From: Trichuris trichiura | Lineage: Eukaryota > Nematoda > Enoplea > Trichinellida > Trichuridae | Direction of reading: 5' to 3' | NCBI GenBank assembly: GCA_037903355.1 | Contig: JBAJFE010000029.1 | Location: forward strand, 930,001-994,000 | DNA length: 64,000 bases | Shown: piece by piece, positions 12,953 to 26,704 of the stretch | Numbering within the stretch: position 1 is the first letter of the stretch | Layout: each line of letters begins with the position of its first letter | Translations under genes and position numbers: made by a program | Notes under the pieces: model-generated | Seen by the model: the letters and a program-made list of their open reading frames with translations, nothing else | The model's database searches: none | What the model was told of the DNA's origin: nothing

Positions 12953-15900
12953 ATGTTGCTAGTTGTCTTTCTGTTGATCGCCGTCATGAAGTTCATTGTA
13001 CCTGAAGTCAGCGGACAAGGTCTTTTCAGTTTCAGCGAAGAAAAGATGAATTACTACAGGTATTGCGAATGTTCATTAATCTGCACGACATAGAAGTCAT
13101 CTACTGCTCATGTAAAATAGAAATAAAACCTTACTTCATTCTACAGTGTGAGGGCACCGCTTCCGAAAGTAAAAATTGTGCGCATAGGCATTCTGCCTGG
13201 TTTGCATTATTTTCTCCAGTAGTCTAGGCAAGGCTTGGTCGCCGTACCATCTTGAATCTTGGACTTCTGTTAATTGGTGGCCTTGAGCAACACTTTCCGT
13301 TTCACAGATGGTATCGTTGTAAATTCAAAATCTTATTTTCCGAAAGCTCTGGAAAATAAAAATTTTGAATTTACGGTGCTCCTAGTCGTCAAGGGAAACG
13401 AAATGTACCGTCTTGTGTTGTGCGCAAAATGGTGCTTGCTGGCGTTTACATTGCTGCATGCGCACTTGTTGATTTTCAACCGACTAAAGCGGACAGAATC
13501 TTCCCAGTATCGCAGTGAAGAGCTTAAGCAAAATCACGGGATATTGGTACAGCTTCTTGAAGATGAAGCAGTCGTTCGTTGCAGTCATAATTGTTTGGTG
13601 TAATTGCTTTCCCTTTTCGATATGCTCCAATTTTAGAAACAAAGTCAAAGAAATATTCAATAATGCCTATGAAAACTACATCAACTTTGCTTTTCCTTAT
13701 GACGAGTTGAAACCGATTTCTTGTCAAGGGATGAATACATGGGGAAGGTAAGTCTACCTTAGAGTGTACCACTCTTATGTTGGAAATTTCAGTTTTTCGC
13801 TATCGCTGATTGATGCGCTAGACACATTGATGATCATGGGAAACCATAGTGAATTTAACCGAGTTGCTGACATTGTGCTTCACGCGTTCAACACGACCGC
13901 TAATGTCAACGTATCAGTCTTTGAAACAAACATTAGAGGTCAGTGTTTGCGTAGTGTTATCGTAATTAATCTTCCACGAAGTACATGCGTACGATTGGTA
14001 TAGTAAATTAATGTCCAGATTAGTTCGATGGGCGTCTCTGGAAATTTTTTTCCGACCAATTGAAATGTTTTTCATCGTGAACGCGAAAGCTCGGTTCTAA
14101 CAAAAATTGCGTCCGTTCTATCTCTGTAGAACAATTATGCAGCCATCATTTAACAGTATACTTTCAAGTGACTACGACGGTGACGCATAGTAAAGCGTCA
14201 GTTATCCGAGTTTGCCAAAGGACCAAAAGAGTTCAGGGTTTTCAAGAGCTGAAAAATATTGCTTTTAGTATTCTACGGTTGCAACACCGTCACTTCGTTT
14301 CTCCATTTCGTTGTTGTTATGCAATTTTCATTTTTTCTTTGTTCCTACTAAACATCCAACCATGACTTCGGTTTAGGTTGTCGTAGGCTCTACTAAATTT
14401 GTTGCTTTATTTCTTTTTATTCTTTTACAGTTATTGTAAGCCATCTTCTGATAAACTCCAAAAAAATTTTAAAAAGCAATCGCGCCCTTTCATATCACTT
14501 CATTGCTTCAGCAGTATTCGGTTCTTCATTGTTCGAGATTAAGTTCAATGAACAAAGCTTAAAGTATTCAAAAATTAAGACGACTTGATAAAACAACAAA
14601 GGCTGATATCTAAATACTTCGTTCTCCGAACTGCCCATGTGCAAGTATAAATCAATACTTTACTGTATTTAAGTGCTTTCAGAAATAATCCCGATTTCTT
14701 AAAGTTTTTTCTTTAGTACCTCTTAGCATCAATTGTAATCCTAACTTTTTTGGAAGTAAGGAATTACGCTGTCGTTTTTAAGCTAATAGATTTATTAAGC
14801 TTATAACTGACGTAACGACTTTTACAGAAACTCGCTGCAGTCTGACTTAGCAAAGTGAAGCTTGCCTCACAAATACTTTCTCATTGTAGTCATTGGCGGT
14901 CTTCTGTCAGCACATCTGTTGTCCAATAATGCACGTAGCGAAAATATGAAAGGATGGCCATGTGACGGTCCTATATTGGATCTTGCTGAAAAAGTAGCCA
15001 ACCGGCTTTTACCAGGTATTTTATTCCTAACATGAATGTTTTCTCAGGTTTCACTTTTGCACTTTGGGTTACTGTTGTTAACTTTTACTTTTTTAAGCTT
15101 TTCATACGGCAACCGGAATGCCCTACGGCACCGTCAACCTACATTATGGGGTTTGCAAAAATGAAACCACCATTACTTGCACAGCGGGCATTGGCACTTT
15201 TTTGCTCGAATTTGGCAGTTTGAGTCGTTTGACACAAAACCCAACTTATGAAAAATTAGCCTTAAAAGCGCTCAAGCAATTGTGGAAGCTGAAATCTGGA
15301 ATTGGATTGGTGAGATGACCGCCGCTCCATTTAAATCGTGATGTTCTTGAGCAACCTGTTCGCGAGATAAATTTATACGATTGCATGCGCAAGTACAATT
15401 AATAGGAGATAGAAAAAAGTCCAGCCAATCAGCCGCTTCTCGGTTTGATTCGAAGTCTGTTTTAAATAACTGATTCAGAAAGTGAATATTAGCTGCTGAC
15501 CAAGGTTTCATAATTTTACATGTATTCAGGTTGGCAATCATATTGATATTCAATCGTCTGCGTGGACAGCCACTGATGCTGGCATTGGCGGTGGTGTCGA
15601 TTCATATTTTGAATATCTTTTGAAAGGTAGCGCGCTATTTGGATCTCGATTTTTGATCGACCATTTTCATGGTATCTTATCTATTCCTTCTTTATTTAGC
15701 TAAGGTCTGATTTGCTCATAGCTTACAGAAAAGTTATCAATCGATACGTGAAACATAATGATTGGTTTCCATGGGTTTCCATGCACTCCGGCGTGCTTTC
15801 TTTGCCGATATTCCAATCGCTGGAAGCATTTTGGCCTGGTCTTTTGGTGAGCTATCTTGGAATCTGTAGAATTTGAAAGTAACTCTTCAGACACTGTTTG

Positions 15901-17482
15901 GTGATATAGAACTCGCTCATCGGGTAATTTTGAATTACAACGTTATTTTGAACCAATACGGCATGACGCCCGAATTTTACAACCTTCCAAACATGGAAGC
16001 CCAGAGCTCTCGTGCTGGATATCCTCTGCGGCCAGGTGCTTCTTATTTCTGTGATAATTGTCGTTTTATTCCAACTTCAATTAAGAGTTGGCTGAAAGTT
16101 TAATGTATTTATATCGGTCCAGTGAGGATCCACTTCTGCTTCGAATGGGTGCTCACATGATTGAAGCCATTGAACGTTGTTCGAAAACGAATTGCGGTTA
16201 CGCAACGGTATGCTTGTGTATGACTACTGCTCTCGCTTTTGTACCTCAGCGCTGTATGCAATACGCAGGTGTACAGCGTTAAAGATCATTCTATTGAAGA
16301 TCGCATGGAGTCGTTCTTTCTCGCGGAAACGACTAAGTATTTGTACTTATTGTTCGATCCTGGTCATGCTATGCATGACGTTGGTCTATCCAAGAAATTG
16401 ATAAATAACGGTAAACAAAAGTGCCTAGTCAGTCAAGGCGGACAGATATTCAACACTGAAGCACATATTTTGGATGCGTCAATCAACTATTGTTGCAGTT
16501 CAGAGTTTAAACGAGATATTCGGAAGCTGAAAAGTTTTAGCAAGAGCCTTGACTTGACTTCCCTTTTGCCAAACCTAGTGAAATGGCCCGGGTATGTTTC
16601 ACAAATTGACGTTTAATTTGTTCCTTCTGAATGTTTTCTAATTTTAGTAAGGTTTCGCTTTCGGAGAAGCCTTGTAAGAAAGCAGTTGCAAAAAAATGTA
16701 AAATATCCATGTATCCGATGTCTTCGGAGAGATATCCTCTTGTGAATGCGCGGTCGCCGTTGGTAGAAAGAAGAAGATTAAAGCTTCAACCTCCAGCGGT
16801 TCCTAGTCGCATTGTTTTGCCTAAAGGTTCTATTGTCTGGCGAGCACGATTGCCTGTCAGAATGTCTTTAGAACGTGTGGAATTTCTAATGGTAAGAAGC
16901 TGTATTGGAGTGGAACAGTTTATGAATGATGATGCAAGCAAGAGTAGTTCTCCGAGTGTTGGCAGGAGATTCTTCGTTGACTTACTCAGAAATGATGATA
17001 ACTTAGGTGAATCTGCGAGCATGTGCAGTGTTACTGCTGGTCTGCGGAAAACGCTTAGAAAAACAGATGATTTGCATTGCAAGCGCTCTTCAAACGCCTT
17101 TAAATCGTACTTTGCTCCAACTAATCATTTGAAACAATGTCCTCTTGTTGGAACCCAAGACGACCGCTCTGAGAATGGTATAAAAATAACTGAAAGTATC
17201 AGAGCATACTCAAGTACAGTGAAGAGTAACGGTAGCTCTCAAAATCAGATGAACGGATTCTTTTCAAAATTGAATCCATTGCAATGTTCGTGGTTATCCC
17301 AAGTTACTGGTACAAATGGTAAAGTGTTTTATCCAGAGTTGAAACATTTTGACATCTGCTCAGGACAAATGGAAAAGACCTTTATGAATTATGACTTGAT
17401 CCCTCTGTCAGGTCATGCAGAGTTTTGCAATGCAGGATCGTTTTTGAGGAAGTTCGCTATTGCGGGTGAAGTAATGGCGTAA
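12953..17482 (+). CDS. EDEM2: ER degradation-enhancing alpha-mannosidase-like protein 2, with extended C-terminus
   Basis: This is a glycoside hydrolase family 47 member that starts mannose trimming of misfolded glycoproteins in the ER for ERAD. Exons are 12953-13059, 13637-13747, 13793-13938, 14890-15015, 15098-15309, 15530-15671, 15722-15846, 15891-16035, 16086-16207, 16269-16591 and 16648-17482. They total 797 codons with every phase consistent. Residues 1-23 form a hydrophobic signal peptide, and an in-frame TAG at 12935 makes this ATG the first. The GH47 domain (about 30-485) shows [110 protein letters not shown] and FNTEAH (about 473-478, the calcium-site motif). Spacing fits EDEM2 better than EDEM1 or EDEM3. 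The last exon adds about 278 residues, basic and serine-rich, with no domain I recognise; human EDEM2 is only about 578 residues in total. Confidence 0.94.
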
Positions 17483-20400
17483 AAATTACCCCTGCTCTTG
17501 TTGTTCTTCGTTAGTAAAGTTTTCAGGTCGCCAACTTTTTCCAACATTAGGGTTACCAGCTGCTTTGTCCTGAATCAACGATGCAGGAAACTTTTCGAGC
17601 GATAACTAAGCAGTATTTTCTTTTTGAATAAAAACATTCCTTATTCCACACATTCTCTGCTATATCGTTTTCTCAAAACGAACATTTCTGTCTATAGTCC
17701 GCTTTTACAGTGGTAACTGCTAAAACAGTTGAGCTTCCTTCTGGTCACTGTAGAAAATCCCTTCTGAGTCACTGATTTGACTTTTCTTATCCGGCAGGTG
17801 ATTTTCAAAGGTAAAAGCTTGGAATCTGTCGTATTATTTCTTAAAGGATCACTGCTTATTTTCTGAGCGAAAAAACTGCGACTGAGTAACTACGCTGAGT
17901 AATGACTGCCGTTGTCTTTTCGTACGAACAGTAGAGAAATTGAACCGGTTTGAAATGTTCATGACGTAATGAATCTTGTTGATAAATTCCAGTCTGCTGA
18001 TACGTTGTTCACGCAGCGAATTCATTACTGGTATGACGTCCGCTGGGTAGCAAGGTGACTGTGCTCTCCAGTAAAGAATCTTTCTGTAAAATAGACCCGC
18101 GCAAAAATCCAGCATGACGAGTGGCAAAATGTTTTTGGTCTCAGAGTCTGTGCGCCTGTTATCGACAGCCTGATTTTCAAAGAGTTACTTATTGTAAAGT
18201 ATGACATGTTGTATTGTGTTTGAACTTACGCGAATGTATGACAGAGAATGCTTGCGCGCGGATGCTTACGTCTGCGTGTATCTCGATGCTTTTGCAAGTA
18301 GTGTCAGAACTTTTTTTACTTCCTCCATGGAAGTACACAAATCGTCAGAACAGCTGCCGTAACTGCCGCTCCGTCACTTCACTAGTAGTAGCGTGACGTA
18401 CTTTCTTTGGCATTTAGCATTCTAAATCGTTTTTCTTCCATTCTGATTAAGTTCGCAGGAATTCTTTAAAAATTCCTGTAGTTTCTGTTGCATACTGAAC
18501 TTTCTAGTGAAACATGTTGTAATCCCTGCTTGCATCGCTTTGTCATGCTCGTTTCTGAGGAGCGCATTCCTTATGAAGCAAAGTAGTTTCGTCACTTGTA
18601 CTCGGCCTTGCGAATTCTTTGTCTTAACGTTTTCATTTCTCGATCGTAGTCTTATTTTAGACGGGGTAGGTTCCACGCACATAATCGACTTTAAGTTAGG
18701 CGACTATCTGTATTTAAGGCAACCACGTGTAGATGTGCCAAATTGAGGATTAAAAATGAGTAACAGTTTCAGAAATAGTAAAATGCTGAAATTGTAAATG
18801 TTGGACGCTTCCTGCGGTTAATTCATAAAGCAGTCACGTTCCATTGCCCTCTTTAGAGTTGTTAGCTTCTGGGCACATGAAACTACTGCATAAGAAACTT
18901 CCTAATCGAACGTGTTCGTTGCCACTGCAATTCGTAACACTTATGTCTTTGTTTTTCTGCGGTTGTTTATCACTGACGAAATGAAAGGTCCCCTTGGCTA
19001 AAATGGTGCCAACGGCAAAGTAAGAAAAGCGGTCGTAGTAATTCGATTGACGACTAGAGCCCGCATAAAGGTCATTCTCATTGAGCTGAATGAAGAAGAG
19101 TGCCATTAGATGCCTACCGGTTCAGTCTTTCGAAAGAAAGACTTTTGAAACTTCTTAGACGTATACTCTTGCAATCCTCGCTAGTTAACATCGGCATGTC
19201 GACGCTTGTAGCCCTTTCATTCTTCTCCATGCTTTTAGCATACCCAAAAAGTTTTAACAGCTTCTATAGTGGAAGTAACGTGTAAAAAAGCGAGGCGATT
19301 CGTACGGCACAATTGTCTGAGTGAATTCTCCAGGCGTACTTCTACTGTAATCTTTCTCCAGTCACCAAAAGAAGTAAACCGTTCTCGAAGAAGCAGAGCA
19401 GCATAGGTTATTGGCTAAGAACCACGTCTTCAAACTTTATCGAAATGCTCCAAGAAGTTTGAAAAAGCGTGATTTCATACACGCAGCTTCATTGAACCCA
19501 ATGCATTTAGCATTGCGTAGTCATACTGAAAACAAAACTCTTCTTAACGGGTCCGTAGGTTTTCATAATAAAGTATTTTATTGTACGCTTAACCTATTTA
19601 CAATTCAAAGTAAAAGGAACCTAACCGAAGCTTTTAGATTTCTCTGTCATCCGCTCTCAGCGGTGAAATAAACAAAGAGTGCGTCGTCAGTTTTATTAAT
19701 ATTTGTCAACATAAAAATCTGCAACTAGTTCATTATGTCGATTTTGCGATTTCTAACAGAATGTATCCGTGTGCAAGAAACCACGCACTCAGAAGTAAAA
19801 ATGCTGCAAAATGTGCTTTCGTTCCGCGATTGTGTTACCAGCATACTATGTACGGTGACGAGCGATCCCGATTGATCAGAAGGCCACGTTTTATTTAAAT
19901 AAATTTTTTTATTACAATCCTTTTATTTATTTACTATATTTTGTTATATGCCTGCAATCAACTTTTTGGGCAATTTGACTATGGAAGTCAAGTTGTCCGC
20001 CTCTTGTACTCGATTGTATGAGCGCCAGTCAACACTCCAGTCTGTTAGCTGCTTAACTATTTCGAGTTTATCTGGTGCAAAAGCTTTAAAACTGACGCTG
20101 ACCTTTTCGATACAGTTATCAAGGGCATTGTTGCTTTTTGACTACCGGATTAGTAAAGTTGCCTAAACTCTTCATCTACCAACTTTCCTCCGTAGAACAC
20201 TACGCTCCTCCAAACACTTCTGATTTTTCTAATCACTGTAAGCAACCAAAGCTCTTACTGAGAAATAGGGACCTATTGTTACCCACCCCGGCATAACCAA
20301 CCTAAGCTTAAACCAAAACTCTTTTTCCTTGTCACGCGCAATATACGGATGGCGTAGCAGTGTGTAATTGCCTAGACGGAATCGTTCACCGATTTTGTCC

Positions 20401-21869
20401 CAGGTTTAAATGGTATACGTTCACTATTAATAACAGAACAAAGTTGCACTGGAGTAGCGTCTAGTCTACGACGAGGTAGGATGAGCAACCTTAACCGACA
20501 TACCTCACGCCCTAATCAGGTCATTACTGCTCACAAAATCTAGTACATCGCTGGACAGGGTGACCTCAAAGGTCGATAGTACCTTAAGATGCGGAGGTAT
20601 AACCGAAAAGACTAAAAATGCTCTACCGGTAGACGAAATTAAGTAGTTCTGCTACACATCATCCTGCTTACAATTACAGTAAAGTGTGCTAGCCTAAGTG
20701 GTTAGCGAAAATAGTCCATTTCTCGTTTGAACAATGTTACCAGAAATATGCTGAAAGAAATATGAAAAAAGCAAACACGCTGTAAGGGCATTTTATTGGA
20801 TCCATGAAACTACGTAGACATACACGTGGAACTGATAAATGAGAAAATAAGAAATGAAGTTCTTAAGAACGCAGAAAGGCAGCAAAATACAACGCAGAAT
20901 TCATCAGAGGCTAACATCTTTATGAAGCAAGAACGCCTACACCTGATAGAAGGACCTATTTCAGCCTGTGAACATGTCGTCTCAGCTGCAAACTGGAACA
21001 ATAGGTGCTTTTTATCATCGTTCGTAAAGCGAGGGCGTTAATCGCTTATTGTTCGTTAAAGCGTTTGACCCGTTGACTCCGTTTTGACGCTAGCTTTTAA
21101 TATTTTTCTCTTTTTCCATAAAAACTTGGTTTAGGCATTTTTCTTCAGGAGAAAACGATGTTGGCCTTTAGTCATGGCCAACCTAATAATCTCTTAAGCT
21201 TTACTGTAACGTAGCTACCATTAACTTTGGCTAGTTATGCAGCATGGGAGAGTGTATTAATTTTGCGAATCCAACATGAATGCTTCAAGAAGACAGTGTC
21301 GACATGTTTGCTGGTCGCATTGACAGTGATGAAAACAGCGGCGTGTAATTTTGTCTTTCTCTGACTTGGACTGAAGGATAGGTGCGCATTTCTTGAAGTC
21401 ATTGTACTTGAATCACATTTGCTGACAGGTAATTATTTCCTAGGCTCGATGTTCTGCGTAAATTTTTGGCAGTCTGTTTATTTTCGTTAATGCGTTTCCA
21501 CTGGACTGTTGCATTAACGCTTTTCTGCTTTTGCTATCCAATGAAAATGTTGACAGCTCCATCTCAGTAATTGCGGAGAGTTCAAAATAAGAAAGCTTAT
21601 ATTTGACGGTATTTTTTTGGGTTCGTCAGTGGCCTTGTGGCGTATGCATTTGTTTTTGTCATACCTTGATAACATGCTTGTAAGCAATGTTAACGGTTCC
21701 TGTGTCGCAGTTGAAAAAATCTCATTTACGCGCTAGTCGCGCAAGCGAGAGCTAATAGGAGGGCAGGCGCTTGCACGCCTATGCAGTTAGTGCTAGGAAA
21801 CGGCGCTCGCCGATCAAAGGATTGCTGGGTTGGCAGTTTAGAATAGATGAAACCCGTTTGCCAGTTGGC
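17483..21869. other. Intergenic, no gene recognised
   Basis: These 4.4 kb separate EDEM2 from the LRRFIP gene. Open frames here are short, do not chain through splice sites and match nothing known. The most gene-like is 20826-21041 on the plus strand (charged, Gln- and Asn-rich), but I cannot support it. Confidence 0.45.
17627..17632 (+). terminator. Poly(A) signal AATAAA of EDEM2
   Basis: AATAAA lies 145 nt after the EDEM2 stop in a T-rich context and is the first canonical hexamer downstream of the gene. Confidence 0.55.
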
Positions 21870-21880
21870 TTTTGTTTCAG
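21870..21880 (+). promoter_or_regulatory. Candidate trans-splice or 5' UTR acceptor of the LRRFIP gene
   Basis: ttttgtttcag ends 10 nt before the ATG. The 16-mer ttttgtttcagaacaa recurs exactly before the POLR2K start at 26722-26707 on the minus strand. This suggests a common type of spliced-leader or 5' UTR acceptor. Confidence 0.4.
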
Positions 21881-21890
21881 AACAATCGTT

Positions 21891-24019
21891 ATGAGTGGCC
21901 GACGGCGACCGGTCGTATGCTATGCAGTGGAGGATCAAGCTCTCGACAAAATTGCTCGAGATGTAAGTTTCTTCGGACTCTTCTGCTCATCAGTTGATGT
22001 TATTTTCAGGCTGAAGAACGCTTGTCCAAAAAAAGACAAGCTCGGGCGGAAGCCCGAATGGTTCGAATAAGGGAACTTGAAAAGCAACAACGTGAGGTAG
22101 TTGTCTGCATATTGTTTTCTTTTTGTGTTGATTAATTAGTTTATAATTAGGCGGAGGAAGAAAGTAACAGGCGTTATGACTTGCTTGGGGAATCCAGTCG
22201 AGTAAATAATAACTTCTGTTTGCTACTATAATGGTGACTACTGTTTGTCTTTTCAGAGTCTTATGCCACGGGTATCATCGCTGTCTCGCTGTCACAGCGG
22301 CACCTTAAATAGGAACGTTGAGGATGAGGAAACATCAGCGAGTGAACGGCTCGCTGCTGTAGAAGAAAAGTGCCATAGAGCAATGCTGTTATATTCCAAA
22401 ATTGATAATGAAAAGTCAGCCTTATTATATGAAATAGATTTGCTTAATGATGAAAGAGACGAGCAGCAAGAAGTTAGCATTCAGCTGCAACGAGAGCATC
22501 GCGACCTCGAGCATGTATATTCGCCATGTTTATATTAGCAAACGCCCTATTGTTTATTTATCAGGAAGTGAGGATGCTTAAAACGAAGCTTGAAAGTACC
22601 GAAGCCGAGAAAATCGCTTTGGCCGAAAAGCTGTCTGACAGGGAGCAAATTATTCAGGTAATTTTTCTACTTAAAAAAAACATGCATTATTACAATCTCC
22701 CTTTTTGTTGTTTTTTCGAAATGGGTCATGCGAAGAGGCCACATCTTTTTCAAGTGATTAGCTTAATAGTGGTTTCTGCTTTCATCAAAGCGTCATTTAT
22801 TTCTGTCACCTTCATGTAGCTCTCTCCAGTTTCCCAGCCAATGGGATGTTAGCTAGTCTAGTGTTGAAATTTTTGCAACAATGGTAAAAATCAGCTGACG
22901 TATTATTTCCGTTTCTTCATCAAATAGTACTCTTCATTCAATCAGTGGCTGTCAATGTCGCCACACTGTTGGGTTTGTTTATTCTTGAACTTGTGGGCCA
23001 TTAAGAAGCGCAGTCTTTCTTTTCAATCGTCTACTATGTATTTATGCAGTCTTTTTGCGTGCAAGAGAACATATTGTTTTTTCTGTTTACATTACATTTT
23101 ATAGGAGGCTGGTTTGGTGCTGGTTGAACGTGCAACAGAGGACACTTATGGACCAGTGGCAACTCAGAGTGTTGGAAATGCTAGTCAACCCACTTCTGAA
23201 AGTGGAATTCCAGAAGGGTCACCGTCCAGTACAAGTTTGCTTATCAGCAAAAGTACGCTACACGCGCTGGAAAAGGCAGTAGCTGAGGGAAACCTTGAAG
23301 ATAAAATTAGAAAGATTCTTGATTTGGTAAAGAGTTCTCTTCAGCTTGGTTAGATGATTCGTGACATTTTCTTGCCATTAGAATAAGCAGCTCAGTTCGA
23401 AGGTGGAAGATGCATTGTCGCAAGTTGCTCTGCAAAAATATGCAAAGCCGGAAATTGAAAAGCCAATGGAGCTGAATGGCACTGACAGCTTTGATATAAA
23501 CAGTGAGAAAGCGTTCAAGTTGTTTCATTTTCTTGCTAACGGATAGATCCAATTTGAGAGGATAATTTGAAAAAGTTGGCAGAGTACAAGTTCAAGGTGC
23601 ACGAGTTGGAACGGGAAAATTCCAGCTTGCAAGCTACAGTAGGAAATTAGTAGCGTCGAATAATTTTTCTTGAATGACACTGTTTCGTTCCTTCGAGGTC
23701 ATTCGGTTGGAATCTCACGTCAAAAGGTATAAAACGCAAGCAGAACATGCCGAAGAAGCTCTGGAACAATTGCGCTTGCTTAATCGCAATTTCAAGAAAG
23801 AGGTACGTAAGCAGTTTTGTTTTCAGCGTTGCTTTCGTATGATCGATGAGATGAATGGAGGCGGAACAGGTGCCGCCGTTTTTCTAAGCCAAATAGCGTT
23901 TGTATGGTGGCTTGCAGCTTCGGGAGAAGGAAAGTGCCTTGGATGACGCCCTGGAAACGAACAAGCATTTGCAAAATCGTCTGGACAAGATGAAGTCTTC
24001 ACGGCGAGCCATCCATTAA
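21891..24019 (+). CDS. LRRFIP-family coiled-coil protein (Flightless-I LRR-interacting)
   Basis: Ten exons (21891-21962, 22010-22096, 22151-22201, 22257-22514, 22565-22657, 23105-23326, 23382-23502, 23559-23638, 23698-23802, 23918-24019) join to 396 codons in frame. The N-terminus has the family hallmark: [20 protein letters not shown] followed by [19 protein letters not shown]. Then comes a serine-rich stretch and a long heptad-rich coiled coil ([40 protein letters not shown]). The C-terminal half keeps the LRRFIP blocks [38 protein letters not shown] and [18 protein letters not shown] proteins bind the leucine-rich repeats of Flightless-I and take part in actin, Wnt and innate-signalling contexts. 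Those roles are known in other animals and are not visible here. The junction of exons 7 and 8 (aaca|gtgag ... tttgag|ag) is the least certain. Confidence 0.88.
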
Positions 24020-26503
24020 TCCAGATGGTCAATAGGGTTAGCTGACAAGTATTGAAAAGTGACGTTCTTGTCAGTTGGCTAATTGAACACTAGATGCCCT
24101 TGGGCAAGCCGGATTTCACTTAATGTAATCCTTGAACGTCTTTGCCAAAAGGGCATTCTTCTTACAGCTTCTTCGTACGTGTACTTTACGCCCGTTCACC
24201 TCTTCGTTCGGGTCGACCTGGTCGATTACTCGCATCCATTGTGTGCCAGTAGTTGCACGAAGCAATTTCTTCCACCCTCTGATTCTCGAGTGTTGCTTTG
24301 TTAAGCAGTTGTTTATTGCTCAATTTTCTTGTTTCTTCTTTTTTACTGTGTAAAAAAGTAAACAGCGAATGAGCACGACGAGCAAAGTGGACTTTTCGCA
24401 TTCCCTTCTCGAACAAATTAGTAAGAATTACTGCCCTGTCTAAGAACTTTGCATAATTACGCGAGCAGTTGGAGTGACGGAATGCCCGAACGTCTATTGC
24501 TCAAATAATGCCTACCTACTTTCACTCATTTGAGTTTTGTCGTAAAACAGTAAAAAAAATATGATTAAGATAATGCGATAGCGGTAGCTCGATCAAAGCA
24601 ATTTATGTTTCATTCTCAGCTTTTGTTTATTCACTTTGGCGACTGCGACATTGCAAAGGGATTGAAAGTTGAAATGTGTTAAGTGGCGGTGAAATCTCGT
24701 ACTCTTTCTAGTTAACCAAATAACTTCAACTTGTGACAGCGTCAATATAATAAACTTCTTATTTCAAAAAGTGACATATTTTTCCCAACATGACAATGCT
24801 CTTTAGGGCTTCCGCCTTGTTGGAATTACAAAGTGCTATATCACTGTCCTGAAATGACGTCTAAAGTATAGAATAAATAAAAACACAAACTGTTACTCCC
24901 GTACAGCGCTGTATAGTTGTCTAGCTCACGCCGTGCTAACATAAATTTCTTATTAATTTGCGGAGTTACTGGTTGGGTTGATATAGGACGGACTAAGAAT
25001 GAAAGTCAGTTCGTTTGGGCTTTTCTCAGGTCGCTCATCGTCATAATCCATTCAGCGAACTGACTGCATTGGAGAACTTCTTCACGTTGTTCAGCTATAT
25101 ACTCTTTTTTTCCGTTTATAAGTTAATGTTCTGGCCAAACATTTCATTCTTTCTCCTTTTTAACGTACTTTTTGCGAGCAACACGTTTGTTTTAGTTGTA
25201 ACTAGCATTTCAACGTATTGTTCCTACCGTGTGAAAAGCCAAAAGCAACAGTCAGGTTATGTTGCTGTTCTAACATGTACATATGGGAAAGGCCGTAAAG
25301 TAAAGAAATACCTAACTGCGTTGACATTGCAACTTTGCAAACTTGCAAGGCATTTTGTCACCACAGCAATCTTTCATAGTAATTTGAAGTGACGCTAAAC
25401 CGTTTGTTTCATAACTCACTTCAGTGCAAAAATTATTTGTCGACGCTAGGTCAACTGAACGTGACGACGTGCTTTAAAATGCTACTTGTCTTTTAGCAGT
25501 AAGACAGACTCGAAAGATCCTTCTTATCTAATGAGAAATAACGAACCTTTCGGAATTTCAATTGCTTTTGAAGTACCATAAATCTGACGTTAAAAAAAGT
25601 TTGACTGCAAACCAGTCTAACTACGACCAAGACAGAAGATGCATAGACGGTGCTGTCATTTTAAGCAACAAATTTGACTTCCCATATTGGGCCTACCTTA
25701 AAAATGATACATAATCTGTAGACGTAAAATTGCCGTTATAAACTTGAAATAACTAAGGCTAGAAGCTTAAGAAAAGATAACGCCTGACAGCAAGATGGGA
25801 ACTTAACGAGAATGTCAATTTTTTGTTGAAAGCTACCGGAAATTAAGCTGTCAATAGAATTGCCTTGACGTACTGTGTAACAGCTTCCGAAGGATTAACC
25901 GCAAGCCATTGAGATTAATCTGTCGGAAACAGCTTTCCAGCATCCAAGAGGATATGTGCAACTTTAAAAGGTCTTTTGTGTTTCCGCCTCATTGCTGATG
26001 ATGGAGTTGGTTGTTTCGAACGCTAAGATTGTTGGTTGTAAACGTACAACGCGAACAATGCAAAACTTTTTGCGTTAACAATTTTAAACGCCTTGAAAAG
26101 CAATGAACGAGACTTCGTCGAACAGACGGATTAACAACAGAATCCCAGTGAAATGAAAGTGCACCTGCTTTTCGAAAAATAATTAAAAGCACAAGTCTCG
26201 CATATACAGCATTCTGCAATCGCTTCCGGCTATAATGCCCAAAATAACTGAAATTTCCATTTAGTCTACACCAGGTATGCTCTTTTCACTCACATGCTGA
26301 CGCAGAGTTAGCAGAATTATAGAAAAGGAAATGCATTGAGCTTTTACGCGGCTGTTAGATTATTTTGCGTTAATTGCAATAATCTTGGCGCAATCAGTAT
26401 TTATAATACTGCAGTTAACATTTACGTCTATTCCTGGATGGCCGCAGATCACGTTATGTGCAGTAAAGAAAAACCGCGAAGTACAAAACGATATGAAAAG
26501 CTA
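24020..26503. other. Intergenic, no gene recognised
   Basis: This lies between the LRRFIP stop and the POLR2K stop. No canonical AATAAA falls close after the LRRFIP stop; the nearest is near 24870. Open frames here are short and unsupported. Confidence 0.45.
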
Positions 26504-26704
26504 TCACCGAGCATCAAATACCATCTCTCGACGAGTCCTTTTTTTATAGAGGACGCGATAGCCACATTCTCTGCAGCGAATGGCATCTTTAGGACGAATT
26601 TCGTTCTCGTAAGCACAGTCGCCGCAAACGTAAACCATCGGCGGTGGCTTCTGCGGGGTGGATTGCTGTTGGTTAGAAGTGTTGGTGTTCTGGTTGCTGC
26701 TCAT
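26504..26704 (-). CDS. POLR2K: RNA polymerases I/II/III common subunit RPB12 (ABC10-alpha)
   Basis: This is a 66-residue single-exon protein that is a structural zinc-ribbon subunit of all three nuclear RNA polymerases. A Gln/Asn-rich leader of about 20 residues precedes the conserved core. The core contains MVYVCGDC and [17 protein letters not shown], and the protein ends with VFDAR. The four zinc-ligand cysteines (CxxC..CxxC) are intact. Human RPB12 is 58 residues, so only the leader is longer. It faces the LC8 gene head to head across 264 bp. Confidence 0.97.
   Translation of the reverse strand: MSSNQNTNTSNQQQSTPQKPPPMVYVCGDCAYENEIRPKDAIRCRECGYRVLYKKRTRREMVFDAR

Noticed and set aside
13274..13603. 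Plus-strand open frame with a hydrophobic, signal-like start ([15 protein letters not shown]) inside EDEM2 intron 1
   Set aside because: The exon at 12953-13059 already supplies a signal peptide and the conserved SEEKMNYYR that joins in phase to exon 2. This frame has no donor giving the right phase with homology.
20826..21041. 71-codon charged plus-strand frame before the LRRFIP gene
   Set aside because: Low-complexity charged composition without homology; no splice connection to the LRRFIP start.
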